A stretch of 64,000 bases of DNA, from NCBI GenBank assembly GCA_041905405.1, contig JAYRLC010000010.1:43642-107641 (forward strand), written 5' to 3'. Position numbers and translations under genes: made by a program. Positions 20,436 to 29,894 of this stretch are shown here, piece after piece (within the stretch, counting starts at the first letter, position 1; the number at the start of each line of letters is the position of its first letter). This DNA comes from RAM1 sp041905405 (GTDB lineage: Bacteria; Pseudomonadota; Gammaproteobacteria; Burkholderiales; Burkholderiaceae_C). A model generated the notes under the pieces. The model was not told where the DNA came from, did not search any database, and saw nothing but the letters and a program-made list of their open reading frames with translations.

Positions 20436-20951
20436 TTACTTGGCGCCGGCGTTCAGCGCCTTGATCACCTTGTCGGTGATGTCGTGCTTGGGGTTGATGT
20501 AGACGGCCTCCTGCAGGACGAGGTCGTACTTTTCGGCTTCGGCGACCTGCTTGACGACGCGGTTCGCGCGCTCCAGCACCTGCTGGAGTTCTTCGCTCTT
20601 GCGGGCGTTCAGGTCTTCCTGGAATTCGCGGCGCTTGCGCTGGAACTCACGGTCCTGATCGACCAGCTGCTTTTGACGCGTGGTGCGCTGGCTTTCCGGC
20701 AGGGTCGGCGCCTCGCGTTCGAACTTGTCGGATGCGTTCTTGAGGTTGGTGCCCAGGTCGTTCAGTTCCTTCTCGCGGCGCGAGAACTCCTGCTCCAGCT
20801 TGGTCTGCGCGGCCTTGGCGGTGGTGGCTTCACGGAAGATCCGGTCCGTGTTGACAAAACCAACGCGGAAGTCTTCTGCCTGGGCATGGCCAGCCAGGGA
20901 CATCAGTCCCAGCAAGGCAGCCACGCGAAATCGACGGGAAAAATACTTCAT
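20436..20951 (-). CDS. skp: OmpH/Skp-family periplasmic chaperone
   Basis: A 171-residue protein with a signal peptide (FRVAALLGLMSLAGHAQA, cleavage near residue 25). A KVGFVNTDRIF-type beta strand (here FRVGFVNTDRIFRE) is followed by a long charged coiled coil (about 45-135) that forms the tentacles holding unfolded outer-membrane proteins. It delivers substrates to BamA. The ATG overlaps the bamA TAA by one base (TAATG). Confidence 0.93.
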   Translation of the reverse strand: MKYFSRRFRVAALLGLMSLAGHAQAEDFRVGFVNTDRIFREATTAKAAQTKLEQEFSRREKELNDLGTNLKNASDKFEREAPTLPESQRTTRQKQLVDQDREFQRKRREFQEDLNARKSEELQQVLERANRVVKQVAEAEKYDLVLQEAVYINPKHDITDKVIKALNAGAK

Positions 20952-23248
20952 TAGAAAGACGTTCCAATCTGGAATTGCAATTTCTGGATTCTATCGCCAG
21001 CGAACTTTCGCACGGGGTTGGCGATCGCCAGGCGCAACGGCCCGATCGGGGAAATCCAGCTCAAGCCGATACCCACGGATGCGCGGAACTGACCGGCGTC
21101 GAGCTTCTCGGTCTCGCCAAAGACGTTGCCGGTATCAAAGAATCCGAACATCCGCAGCGTCCGGTCGTTCCCCGCGCCCGGGAACGGAGCGATCACCTCG
21201 GCGTTCAGGGTGACTTTCTTGGGGCCACCGATGCTGGAACCCGTCACGTCGCGGGGACCCAGGGTGCCCTGCTCAAAGCCGCGCACGGAGCCCAGGCCGC
21301 CCGAATAGAAGTTCTTGAACACTGGGAACGGCCGTCCGCCCAGGCCCTTGCCCCAGCCGGCCTCGCCGTTGAACGCCAGCGTGAACTGCTTGTTCAGCGG
21401 GATGTACTGCTGGTACTGGTAGTTGGCCCGCAGGTAACGCGCGTCGCCGCCCACGCCCCATTCAGAAGACAGGCGCTGGTAACGGCCATTGTTGGGCACC
21501 AGCGTGCTGTCGCGGTCATCGCGCGACCAGCCCAACGTCAGAGGGATGGAGTGGCTGGTGTAGCCGAATTCGTTGGCATAGGCGAGGTAGGCAGCGGGAA
21601 TGTTGGTGCCCGGTTTGATCGTGATGCGCTCCAGGCCCGTGCCGAAGTAAATGGTGTCCACTTCGCTGAACGGCACGCCAAAGCGCACGCTGGCACCGGA
21701 CGTCACGAGTTCATAATTACCGCCCTGGTCTTCGTACGGCTTGGAGCGGCGGTGGTACACGTCGAACGTGCGCGAAATGCCGTCCGCGGTGAAGTACGGG
21801 TCGACCGTATTGAACGCAATGGTGCGGTTGTACTTGCTGGTGTTGACTTCCACGCCCAGGTAGTTGCCCGAGCCAAAAGCGTTTTCCTGCTTGATGCTGA
21901 ACGACAGCGCCAGACGCTCGGCGCTGGAAAAGCCGGCGCCCAGTTGCAGGCTGCCGGTCGGCTTTTCAGCCACGTTGATGTTCAGGTCGACCTGATCTGG
22001 TGCGCCCGGCACGTCGGACGTCTCGACGTTGACTTCCTTGAAGAAGCCCAGCCGGTCCACGCGGTCGCGCGAAAGCTTGATACGCTCCGCGTCGTACCAC
22101 GACGACTCGAACTGGCGGAACTCCCGGCGGACCACCTCGTCGCGCGTACGGTTGTTGCCCCCGACGTTGATGCGCCGCACGTAGGCACGGCGGGAAGGTT
22201 CGGCCGCCAGCACGAAAGAAACGCGGTTGTTCACGCGGTCGATTTCGGGCCGGGCCTCGACCTGGGCAAAGGCAAAGCCGAAGTTGCCAAAGTAGTCGGT
22301 GAATGCCTTGGTGGTCTCCGCGACCTGGTCGGCGTTGTACGGTTGCCCCGGTTTGATGGTCACGAGCGACTTGAACTCGTTTTCCTTGTCCAGGTAGTTG
22401 CCTTCAAGCTTGACGCCGGACACGACATAACGGGCGCCCTCGGTCACGTTGATGGTGATCGAGATGTCCTGCTTGTTGGGCGAGATCGCCACCTGCGTGG
22501 AGTCGATGCGGAATTCGAGGTAGCCGCGCGTGAGGTAGTACGACCGCAGCGTTTCCAGGTCCGCGTTGAGCTTGTTGCGGGCGTAGCGGTCCGATTTGGT
22601 GTACCAGCTCAGCCAGCCACCGGTATCCTGGTCGAACAGGCCCTTGAGCGTGGACTCCGAGAAGGCCTTCGCGCCCACGATGCGGATGTCCTTGATGCGG
22701 GCCGGGTCGCCCTCGGTCACGCTGAACGTCAGGTTGACGCGATTGCGCTCGATGGGGGTGACCGTGGTCACGACTTCGGCACCGTACAGGCTGCGGTTGA
22801 TGTACTGGCGCTTGAGCTCCTGCTCGGCCCGGTCCGCCAATGCCTGGTCAAAGGGCCGGCCTTCGGTCAGGCCGATGTCGCGCAGCGCCTTTTTCAGCAC
22901 GTCCTTGTCAAATTCCTTGGCCCCGGCGAAATCCACGTCGGCCACCGTCGGGCGCTCTTCGACGATCACCACGAGCACGTCGTTGCTGACATCCAGCCGC
23001 ACGTCCTTGAACAAGCCCAGCGCGAACAGCGCCCGGATGGCCGCAGAGCCCTTGTCGTCGCTGTACTGGTCGCCCACGCGGAACGGCAGGGATGCGAACA
23101 CGGTGCCGGGCTCCACGCGCTGCAGGCCTTCGATGCGGATGTCGCGCACGGTGAACGGGTCGACCGCCCACGCGGCGTTGGCAACGAAGGCCATGGCCAC
23201 CAGGGCTGAAACGGTGCGCAGGCGAAAGCCGTTGAATTGTTTGTTCAT
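20951..23248 (-). CDS. bamA: outer membrane protein assembly factor BamA
   Basis: A 765-residue outer-membrane protein. It has a signal peptide ending near AANAAWA/VD, five POTRA repeats (from FTVRDIRIEGLQRVEPG to about residue 420), then a 16-strand barrel with the L6 motif SVRGFEQGTLGPRD and a terminal aromatic signature ending FQIGTSF. It inserts beta-barrel proteins into the outer membrane. Length and layout are normal. Between rseP and skp as in most proteobacteria. Confidence 0.97.
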   Translation of the reverse strand: MNKQFNGFRLRTVSALVAMAFVANAAWAVDPFTVRDIRIEGLQRVEPGTVFASLPFRVGDQYSDDKGSAAIRALFALGLFKDVRLDVSNDVLVVIVEERPTVADVDFAGAKEFDKDVLKKALRDIGLTEGRPFDQALADRAEQELKRQYINRSLYGAEVVTTVTPIERNRVNLTFSVTEGDPARIKDIRIVGAKAFSESTLKGLFDQDTGGWLSWYTKSDRYARNKLNADLETLRSYYLTRGYLEFRIDSTQVAISPNKQDISITINVTEGARYVVSGVKLEGNYLDKENEFKSLVTIKPGQPYNADQVAETTKAFTDYFGNFGFAFAQVEARPEIDRVNNRVSFVLAAEPSRRAYVRRINVGGNNRTRDEVVRREFRQFESSWYDAERIKLSRDRVDRLGFFKEVNVETSDVPGAPDQVDLNINVAEKPTGSLQLGAGFSSAERLALSFSIKQENAFGSGNYLGVEVNTSKYNRTIAFNTVDPYFTADGISRTFDVYHRRSKPYEDQGGNYELVTSGASVRFGVPFSEVDTIYFGTGLERITIKPGTNIPAAYLAYANEFGYTSHSIPLTLGWSRDDRDSTLVPNNGRYQRLSSEWGVGGDARYLRANYQYQQYIPLNKQFTLAFNGEAGWGKGLGGRPFPVFKNFYSGGLGSVRGFEQGTLGPRDVTGSSIGGPKKVTLNAEVIAPFPGAGNDRTLRMFGFFDTGNVFGETEKLDAGQFRASVGIGLSWISPIGPLRLAIANPVRKFAGDRIQKLQFQIGTSF

Positions 23249-23306
23249 GAATCAGGAGCGGCCCGCGCAACCCCTGACAGGGCCGTCACGGCTAGAGCCA
23301 AATAGG

Positions 23307-24680
23307 TTAACCAAACAGGCGGGTCACGTCGTTGAACAGCGCGATCGACATCATGACCATGAGCAGCGCCACGCCACCGCGCTGCAGCCGCTGCATCCAT
23401 GCGTCGGAGACGCTCTTGCCCGTCACGCCCTCCCAAAGATAATACATCAGGTGCCCCCCATCGAGGACCGGCAGCGGCAGCAGGTTCAGCACCCCTAGGC
23501 TCACGCTGATAAGAGCCAGGAACACGATGTACTGGGTCAGCCCCAGGCTGGCGGATTTGCCTGCGTAGTCGGCAATCGTGAGCGGGCCGCTGAGGTTCTT
23601 GATCGACGCTTCGCCGATGACCATCTTGCCCATCATGCGCAGGGTCAGGATCGAGACCTCCCAGGTCCGCACGGCGCCGGCCCACAAGCCTTCCAGCGGA
23701 CCGAGGCGTACGGTGACGAGTTCGGGCGGCGCTCCCACGTAGGCGCCAATGCGGCCCACCATGCCGGCGCCGTCCTGGCGCAGGTCGGGCATGACATCCA
23801 CGGAGACCAACTGGCCCTGGCGCTGCACCCGCCAGACGCTTGCGCGCGGCTTGCCGTCCTGGACCGACCCGCGGATCAATTCGCGCAGCTGCGCGCCATC
23901 GGCCACGGCAACATCACCCGCGAAAAGCACGACATCCCCCTTGCGAAGGCCTGATTTCTCGGCAGCGCTCGCGGGCATCACGTCGCCGATCACCGGTTGC
24001 GTCCAGGGGCCCAGGATGCCAATACGACGGAACAGCCGGGCGTCCGCGTCACGCGATTCCAGCCGGCTGAGCGCCAGCACTACCTCGCGCGAAACACCCT
24101 CTTCCGTTCGGCCCACCTGCAGTCGTACGTCGCGGCCATCCAGGGCCCCGCGCGTGAGCATCCAGCGCAGCGATTCAAACGATTTGACGGGCTCCATCGC
24201 CTCGCCATCAAACCCCGCGCGTTGCACCACGTCGCCTGCACGCAGGCCGGCTTCCTGCGCAATGGAGGCGGCCACGGGCGTCGCCAATACAGGCTTGGGT
24301 TCCTGCACGCCATACCAGTTGACCAGTGCATACAGCAGAACCGCCAACAGCAGGTTGGCCGCGGGTCCGGCCGCAACGATTGCCGCGCGGGAGCGCAGGG
24401 GCTGGTTGTTGAAGGCCAGATGCCGTTCGGCCGGGGCCACGGGGCCTTCGCGCTCATCGAGCATCTTCACGTAGCCGCCCAGCGGAAAAGCGCCGACGAC
24501 GAATTCGGTGTTCTGCCCGTGCTTCTGGTTCGCCGGTTGCCAGCGGTACAGCGTTTTCCCGAAGCCGACAGAAAAGCGCAGCACCTTGACGCCGCAGGCG
24601 ACAGCCACGCGGTAGTGGCCGTATTCATGCACGGCGATCAGCAGTCCCAGCGCAACAATGAAAGCAACGACGGTCAGCAT
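23307..24680 (-). CDS. rseP: RIP zinc metalloprotease RseP
   Basis: A 457-residue inner-membrane site-2 protease. The HEYGH zinc motif lies in LLIAVHEYGHYRVAVACG at about residue 17-25. Two PDZ regions occupy the centre (AGLRAGDVVQRAGF and SGLRKGDVVLFAGD), and the third ligand motif is in NLLPLPVLDGGHLMYY. It cleaves anti-sigma factor RseA and remnant signal peptides. 18 bp after dxr. Confidence 0.96.
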   Translation of the reverse strand: MLTVVAFIVALGLLIAVHEYGHYRVAVACGVKVLRFSVGFGKTLYRWQPANQKHGQNTEFVVGAFPLGGYVKMLDEREGPVAPAERHLAFNNQPLRSRAAIVAAGPAANLLLAVLLYALVNWYGVQEPKPVLATPVAASIAQEAGLRAGDVVQRAGFDGEAMEPVKSFESLRWMLTRGALDGRDVRLQVGRTEEGVSREVVLALSRLESRDADARLFRRIGILGPWTQPVIGDVMPASAAEKSGLRKGDVVLFAGDVAVADGAQLRELIRGSVQDGKPRASVWRVQRQGQLVSVDVMPDLRQDGAGMVGRIGAYVGAPPELVTVRLGPLEGLWAGAVRTWEVSILTLRMMGKMVIGEASIKNLSGPLTIADYAGKSASLGLTQYIVFLALISVSLGVLNLLPLPVLDGGHLMYYLWEGVTGKSVSDAWMQRLQRGGVALLMVMMSIALFNDVTRLFG

Positions 24681-24698
24681 GGGTTCTCCTGGACAGGC

Positions 24699-25889
24699 TC
24701 AGGCCGGCAACCGGGCGATGGCAGCCTGCGCTGCTTGCCGCGCATCGGCATCCAGCGCCAGCAGTTGCTCCAGCGATTCTGGACTGCAGGTGGCGACGGC
24801 GTCCAGCGTTGCAAGGTTGACATGGTGAATCTGGTCGAACCGGATGCGCCGGTCCAGAAACGCGGCCACGGCCACTTCGTTGGCTGCATTCAGGACAGCA
24901 GGGGCACTCGGCGCGCCCTGCAGGACGTCCCAGGCCAGTTGAAGGCCGGGGAAGCGCTCCCGGTGATCGCGGCTGTCGAATGACTCGAAGCTCATATCCG
25001 CCAGCCGGCTGAAATCCAGCGCCTGGGCGCCCGATACGACCCGCTCGGGCCAGGCCAGGCCGTAGGCAATGGGCACCCGCATGTCGGGCGTGCCCAGCTG
25101 GGCCACCACGGACGTATCCCGGTACTGGACCATGGAGTGGATGACGCTTTGCGGGTGGATGACGACCTCCAGCCGTTCGGGCGGCAATCCGAACAGATGA
25201 CGGGCCTCGATCACCTCCAGCGCCTTGTTCATCATCGTGGCGGAATCCACCGATATCTTGCGGCCCATGACCCAGTTGGGATGGGCGCAGGCCTCCTCAG
25301 GCGTCACGTTGCGCAGCGTGGCAGGCGCGCGCGTGCGGAACGGACCGCCGGACGCTGTGAGGATGATCTTGTCCACGCGCTGATTCCAGGTGGCGGGGTC
25401 CTCCGGGAGCGACTGGAAGATTGCGGAATGCTCGCTGTCGATGGGCAGCAGAGTGGCCCCGCCCTGGCGCACGGCCGACATGAACAGTTCGCCGCCAACG
25501 ACCAGCGCTTCCTTGTTGGCCAGGAGGAGCCGCTTGCCCGCGCTCGCTGCCGCCAGGCAAGGTCCAAGCCCTGCAGCACCCACGATGGCCGCCATGACCG
25601 CATCGACTTCGTCATGGCTTGCAATGACCTGCAGTGCGTCGGCCTGGTCCAGCACACGTGTTGGCGAGCCGGCGTCACGCAGCCGCTGTCCCAGCTCGCG
25701 GCCGTGCGCGGCGCTGGCCATGACGGCAAAACGCGGCCGGAATTGCAGGCATTGGGCCAGCAGTTCTTCCACGCGGGTGGCCGCGCTCAACGCAAAGACT
25801 TCGAACTGGCCGGGATGCCGGGCCATCACGTCCAGCGTGTTGGCGCCCACGGAGCCCGTGGAGCCCAGTACGGTCACGCGCTGCTTCAT
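24699..25889 (-). CDS. dxr: 1-deoxy-D-xylulose-5-phosphate reductoisomerase
   Basis: A 396-residue enzyme of the MEP isoprenoid pathway. NADPH fold VTVLGSTGSVGANTLDV, the LLANKEALVVGG loop, the metal and substrate region SEHSAIFQ, the mobile loop with NWVMGRKISVDSATMMNK, and the C-terminal helical domain. Feeds uppS immediately upstream in the run. The ATG overlaps the cdsA stop (ATGA). ispD and ispF of the same pathway are at 53583-54816. Confidence 0.97.
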   Translation of the reverse strand: MKQRVTVLGSTGSVGANTLDVMARHPGQFEVFALSAATRVEELLAQCLQFRPRFAVMASAAHGRELGQRLRDAGSPTRVLDQADALQVIASHDEVDAVMAAIVGAAGLGPCLAAASAGKRLLLANKEALVVGGELFMSAVRQGGATLLPIDSEHSAIFQSLPEDPATWNQRVDKIILTASGGPFRTRAPATLRNVTPEEACAHPNWVMGRKISVDSATMMNKALEVIEARHLFGLPPERLEVVIHPQSVIHSMVQYRDTSVVAQLGTPDMRVPIAYGLAWPERVVSGAQALDFSRLADMSFESFDSRDHRERFPGLQLAWDVLQGAPSAPAVLNAANEVAVAAFLDRRIRFDQIHHVNLATLDAVATCSPESLEQLLALDADARQAAQAAIARLPA

Positions 25890-26737
25890 CGAACAATGGA
25901 CGCCAGCATCATGGCCAAGGGAAGTGTGGGTAGCAAGGCGTCGACCCGATCCAGCACGCCGCCGTGGCCGGGCAACAGGCCGCTGGAGTCCTTGGCGCCG
26001 GCGCTGCGCTTGACCAGCGACTCCACCAGGTCACCCACCACGCTCATGGCAGCCAGAAAAACAGCCGCGATCACCAGCAACAACAGATGCACATCCGCCA
26101 GGCGGGTGTACAGGCTGGCAACGGCGGGCTGGAGGCGGCTGTCGGCAACGACCCAGGCCAACGCCAGCACCAGCACGCCGGCCATCCCACCCCACACACC
26201 CTCCCAGCTCTTGCCAGGACTGATGGAAGGCGCCAGCTTGCTTCGGGTGAACTTCAGGCCGAACGCCCGCCCTGCGAAGTAGGCAGCGATATCCGCCACC
26301 CATACCAGCACCAGAACCGACAGCAGAAAATTGATGCCCATGACGCGCGCCTGCGCCACCGCGAGCCAGGCAATGCAGACCGCCAGCAAACCCCCTGCAA
26401 GGCGGATGGCTTGTGGAATGCGCGGCCAGCCAGCCACGCCAGCGCGCAACAGCCAGGCGCCAGCCAGAACCCAGACAGCGCCCCATACGCTCCACAGCGT
26501 GGGCAACGACCGTGCCAGCCAACCCGCCTGCCAGGCCAGGCCGCAAAGTGCCAGGCACACCGCAGCCAGCGCGAGCGACGCCGCCTGGCCGCAACCGTTC
26601 AGACGCGCCCATTCCCATGCGCCTGCGGCAATCAGAACCAGAACCACGGCGACGAAGGGCTCCGGGGAGGGGTAGAACAATGCGGGCAGCAGGATGGCCA
26701 ACAGTACAACGGCGGTGATGATGCGTTGTTTGAGCAT
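25886..26737 (-). CDS. cdsA: phosphatidate cytidylyltransferase CdsA
   Basis: A 283-residue membrane enzyme with about eight helices. The CDP-DAG synthase signature is at the C-terminus: SVVGDLVESLVKRSAGAKD followed by LLPGHGGVLDRVDALL. It makes CDP-diacylglycerol from phosphatidate and CTP for all phospholipids. It sits between uppS (11 bp upstream) and dxr (overlap). Confidence 0.96.
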   Translation of the reverse strand: MLKQRIITAVVLLAILLPALFYPSPEPFVAVVLVLIAAGAWEWARLNGCGQAASLALAAVCLALCGLAWQAGWLARSLPTLWSVWGAVWVLAGAWLLRAGVAGWPRIPQAIRLAGGLLAVCIAWLAVAQARVMGINFLLSVLVLVWVADIAAYFAGRAFGLKFTRSKLAPSISPGKSWEGVWGGMAGVLVLALAWVVADSRLQPAVASLYTRLADVHLLLLVIAAVFLAAMSVVGDLVESLVKRSAGAKDSSGLLPGHGGVLDRVDALLPTLPLAMMLASIVR

Positions 26738-26748
26738 GGGGTGCGCGT

Positions 26749-27480
26749 TCAGGCCGCCCGCTGGTCAGCGCATGTACCAGCCACCTGGTCGGACGTTTTG
26801 CCGAAACGCCGTTCGCGTCGCCCAAACTCGGCAATGGCCGTATCCAGCGCGGCCTCGTCAAACTCGGGCCACAGCTTGTCGCTGAAATAAAGCTCCGAAT
26901 AGGCTGCCTGCCATAACAGGAAGTTGCTGATGCGCTGCTCTCCGCCGGTGCGGATCAGCAGGTCCGGATCCGGTACGTGCGACAGCGCCATGGCCCTGTC
27001 CAGGGACGCTTCGGTAATCGGCTCGCCACGCGCAGCCAGCGCCGCTGACGCCTGGGCAATGTCCCATCTGCCTCCATAGTTGAAGCAGACGTTGAATGTC
27101 AGCCGGGTGTTGCCGGCCGTAGCCGCTTCGGCCTGAGCCAAGCCGGCCCGCACCTTCTCGGACAAGGCTGAACGGTTGCCAACGAAAATGATGCGAACGC
27201 CCTCGGCCTTGAGCTGCGGGACTTCACGCGACAGCGCCATGGCCAGCAGTTCCATCAGGCCCGACACCTCTTCGGCGGGGCGGTTCCAGTTCTCGGAGGA
27301 AAAAGCGAACACCGTCAGCACGCGCACGCCGCGCTCTGCGCAGTGGCGCACACAGGCCCGCAAGGCATCCACGCCCTTTTTGTGCCCCGCTACACGCGGC
27401 AGGAAGCGGCGTGTGGCCCAGCGGCCATTGCCGTCCATCACGATGGCGATGTGATGGGGAACTGCGGATGCGACAGCCAT
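26749..27480 (-). CDS. uppS: undecaprenyl diphosphate synthase
   Basis: A 243-residue cis-prenyltransferase. The catalytic Asp is in IAIVMDGNGRWATRR, followed by HKKGVDALRACVRHCAERG, FAFSSENWNRP, and the late RTGGEQRISNFLLWQAAYSE. It makes the C55-PP carrier for peptidoglycan and O-antigen. ATG 27480 (AVASAVPHH) is chosen because the extra residues of a longer frame overlap frr and have no family match. Confidence 0.97.
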   Translation of the reverse strand: MAVASAVPHHIAIVMDGNGRWATRRFLPRVAGHKKGVDALRACVRHCAERGVRVLTVFAFSSENWNRPAEEVSGLMELLAMALSREVPQLKAEGVRIIFVGNRSALSEKVRAGLAQAEAATAGNTRLTFNVCFNYGGRWDIAQASAALAARGEPITEASLDRAMALSHVPDPDLLIRTGGEQRISNFLLWQAAYSELYFSDKLWPEFDEAALDTAIAEFGRRERRFGKTSDQVAGTCADQRAA

Positions 27481-27499
27481 GGACAACGGCCTGGCCTGG

Positions 27500-28060
27500 T
27501 CAGACGGCCAGGATTTCCTGTTCCTTGGCCGACACCATGTGGTCGATCTCGGCCACATGCTTGTCGGTCACCTTCTGGATGTCGCCCTCGGCGCGCTTCT
27601 GGTCGTCTTCGGATGCGAGCTTGTCCTTGACCAGCTTCTTGACCGCTTCATTGGCATCGCGGCGCAGGTTGCGAACCGCGATCTTGGCGTTCTCGCCCTC
27701 GCTGCGCACGAGTTTGGTCATCTCCTTGCGACGCTCCTCGCTCATGGGCGGCATCGGCACGCGGATGAGGTCGCCCATGGACGCCGGGTTCAGGCCCAGA
27801 TCACTTTCGCGGATGGCCTTTTCGATCTTGGCGCCCATGCCCTTTTCCCAGGGCTGCACGCTGATCGTGCGGGCGTCCAGCAGCGACACGTTGGCCACCT
27901 GGCTGATCGGCACCATGGAGCCGTAGTAGTCCACTTGCACGGTGTCCAGCAGCGCGGGGTTGGCGCGGCCGGTGCGGATCTTGGTGAGGTTGTTCTTGAA
28001 GGCGGCGATGGACTGGTCCATCTTGCCTTCGGTGGTTTTCTTGATGTCGGCGATCGTCAT
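27500..28060 (-). CDS. frr: ribosome recycling factor
   Basis: A 186-residue tRNA-mimic that splits post-termination ribosomes with EF-G. Conserved segments TGRANPALLDTVQVDYYG, SLLDARTISVQPWEKGM, the LNPASMGDLIRVPMPP hinge and the C-terminal long-helix domain. Length is standard. 19 bp downstream of pyrH and 19 bp upstream of uppS. Confidence 0.97.
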   Translation of the reverse strand: MTIADIKKTTEGKMDQSIAAFKNNLTKIRTGRANPALLDTVQVDYYGSMVPISQVANVSLLDARTISVQPWEKGMGAKIEKAIRESDLGLNPASMGDLIRVPMPPMSEERRKEMTKLVRSEGENAKIAVRNLRRDANEAVKKLVKDKLASEDDQKRAEGDIQKVTDKHVAEIDHMVSAKEQEILAV

Positions 28061-28079
28061 TGCGTTTCTCCTCGGGCCT

Positions 28080-28802
28080 TCAGGCGTACACCAGGGTGCC
28101 TTCGTCTTCGCCCATCACCACGCGCTTGAGTGCGCCGTGCTTGAAGATCGAAAACACCTTGATCGGCAGCTTCTGGTCGCGGCACAGCGCAAAGGCCGTC
28201 GCATCCATGATGCCCAGATTCTGCGCCATGGCATCGTCAAACGTGAGCTTGTTGTAGCGTGTGGCGTTGGGGTCCTTCTTGGGGTCGGCCGTGTACACGC
28301 CGTCGACCTTGGTGGCCTTGAGCACCAGTTCTGCGCCGATCTCGGCGCCACGCAGCGCGGCTGCCGTGTCGGTCGTGAAAAACGGGTTGCCCGTGCCGGC
28401 CGCGAAGATCACGACCTTGCCCTCTTCCAGGTACTGCAACGCCTTGGGGCGGATATAGGGCTCCACCACCTGCTCGATGTTGATGGCGGACATCACGCGG
28501 GCCGTCAGGCCCTGCTTGTCCATGGCGTCGGCCAGCGCCAGCGCGTTCATCACGGTGGCCAGCATGCCCATGTAGTCGGCCGTTGCGCGGTCCATGCCGA
28601 CCGAGCCGCCCGCCACGCCGCGGAAGATGTTGCCACCACCGATAACGACGGCCACGCCAACGCCCATGTTCACGACCTCGGCCACCTCTTCGACCATGCG
28701 CACGATGGTGGCACGGTTGATGCCAAAGGCATCGTCACCCATCAGAGCCTCGCCGGACAGCTTCAGCAGGATTCGCTTGTGGGCTGGCTTGGCATCGGGC
28801 AT
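28080..28802 (-). CDS. pyrH: uridylate kinase PyrH
   Basis: A 240-residue amino-acid-kinase-fold hexameric UMP kinase. HKRILLKLSGEALMG binds phosphate, the GGGNIFRGVAG loop binds UMP, and KATKVDGVYTADPKKDP binds ATP. It makes UDP and is feedback-inhibited by UTP in relatives. Follows tsf after a terminator-like hairpin. Confidence 0.97.
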   Translation of the reverse strand: MPDAKPAHKRILLKLSGEALMGDDAFGINRATIVRMVEEVAEVVNMGVGVAVVIGGGNIFRGVAGGSVGMDRATADYMGMLATVMNALALADAMDKQGLTARVMSAINIEQVVEPYIRPKALQYLEEGKVVIFAAGTGNPFFTTDTAAALRGAEIGAELVLKATKVDGVYTADPKKDPNATRYNKLTFDDAMAQNLGIMDATAFALCRDQKLPIKVFSIFKHGALKRVVMGEDEGTLVYA

Positions 28803-28850
28803 GGGTCGGGGCTCCTTGAGGGTAATGGTCGAGTGTACTGAAGAGGGGTG

Positions 28851-28877
28851 AAAAAAGGGCGGCCGCAGCCGCCCTTT
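28851..28877 (-). terminator. rho-independent terminator after tsf
   Basis: Minus strand GGGCGGC, loop TGCG, GCCGCCC followed by six T residues, just after the tsf stop and 49 bases before the pyrH start. A strong GC stem. Some readthrough or a separate pyrH promoter is implied. Confidence 0.85.
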
Positions 28878-28882
28878 CCGCG

Positions 28883-29806
28883 TCAGGCCGCAGCCTTGGC
28901 TGCCGCGACCTGGGCGGCCACTTCGGCCGCGAAGTCATCGACCTTCTTCTCGATGCCCTCGCCCACCACGTACAGCGTGAACGCCTTGACGCTGGTGTTG
29001 GCGGCCTTAAGCATCTGCTCGACGGACTGCTTGTCGTTCTTCACGAAAGGCTGGTTGAACAGCGAGACCTCCTTGAGGTACTTCTGCACGCCGCCATCGA
29101 TGCGCTTGGCAACGATTTCCGCCGACTGGGCGGGCTTGCCCGCGGCTTCGGCGGCCTTGCGGTCTTCCTCGGCCTTGGCGGCGGCCACGGAACGTTCTTT
29201 CTCGATCAGGTCCGCCGGCACATCGGCGCTGGTCAGCGCGACGGGCTTCATGGCGGCGACGTGCATCGCGACGTCCTTGGCAGCCGTGTCGTCGCCTTCG
29301 AACTCCACCACCACGCCAATGCGCGTGCCGTGCAGGTAGGCGGCCAGCTTGTTGCTGCCGGCGAAACGCTTGAAGCGGCGGAAGCTCATGTTCTCGCCGA
29401 TCTTGCCGATCAGGCCCTTGCGCACGTCTTCCAGCGTGGGGCCGAAGCCGTCCTGGCTGTAGGCCAGCGCACCAAGAGCCGCCACGTCGGCGGGGTTGTG
29501 CTTGACGATCAGGCCGGCAGCTGCATTGGCCAGCGCCAGGAAGCTGTCGTTCTTGGTCACGAAGTCGGTTTCGCAGTTGGTTTCCAGCAGCGCACCGGTC
29601 GTGCCGTCGATGGAAGCGGTGACCACGCCCTCAGCCGTGATGCGTGCGGCCGCCTTGCCGGCCTTGTTGCCCAGCTTGACACGCAGCAGCTCCTCGGCCT
29701 TTTCCATGTTGCCGTCAGCCTCGGTCAGAGCCTTCTTGCATTCCATCATGGGGGCGTCGGTCTTGGCGCGCAGTTCGGCGACCATGCTTGCGGTGATTGC
29801 AGCCAT
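28883..29806 (-). CDS. tsf: translation elongation factor Ts
   Basis: A 307-residue nucleotide exchange factor for EF-Tu. The N-terminal UBA-like domain carries VAELRAKTDAPMMECKKAL (the family motif is TGAGMMDCKKAL, so D-A-P-M-M-E here is a mild variant). The core follows with LETNCETDFVTKNDSF. The C-terminal part contains ASLKAFTLYVVG-like sequence (here TSVKAFTLYVVGEG). Downstream of rpsB, separated by a hairpin with T-run. Confidence 0.97.
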   Translation of the reverse strand: MAAITASMVAELRAKTDAPMMECKKALTEADGNMEKAEELLRVKLGNKAGKAAARITAEGVVTASIDGTTGALLETNCETDFVTKNDSFLALANAAAGLIVKHNPADVAALGALAYSQDGFGPTLEDVRKGLIGKIGENMSFRRFKRFAGSNKLAAYLHGTRIGVVVEFEGDDTAAKDVAMHVAAMKPVALTSADVPADLIEKERSVAAAKAEEDRKAAEAAGKPAQSAEIVAKRIDGGVQKYLKEVSLFNQPFVKNDKQSVEQMLKAANTSVKAFTLYVVGEGIEKKVDDFAAEVAAQVAAAKAAA

Positions 29807-29849
29807 TTGTTACTCCGTAATATTCAGTTCAATCAATCGGTTCGGTTGT

Positions 29850-29875
29850 AAAAAAGGGGCTACCAGAGCCCCTTC
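29850..29875 (-). terminator. terminator or attenuator between rpsB and tsf
   Basis: Minus strand AGGGGCT, loop CTGGT, AGCCCCT followed by a run of T. It lies between the rpsB stop (29895) and the tsf start (29806). A partial terminator here would set the S2:EF-Ts ratio, as known for the rpsB-tsf operon of E. coli. Confidence 0.75.
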
Positions 29876-29894
29876 TCACGGCTCGGAGAGCGTG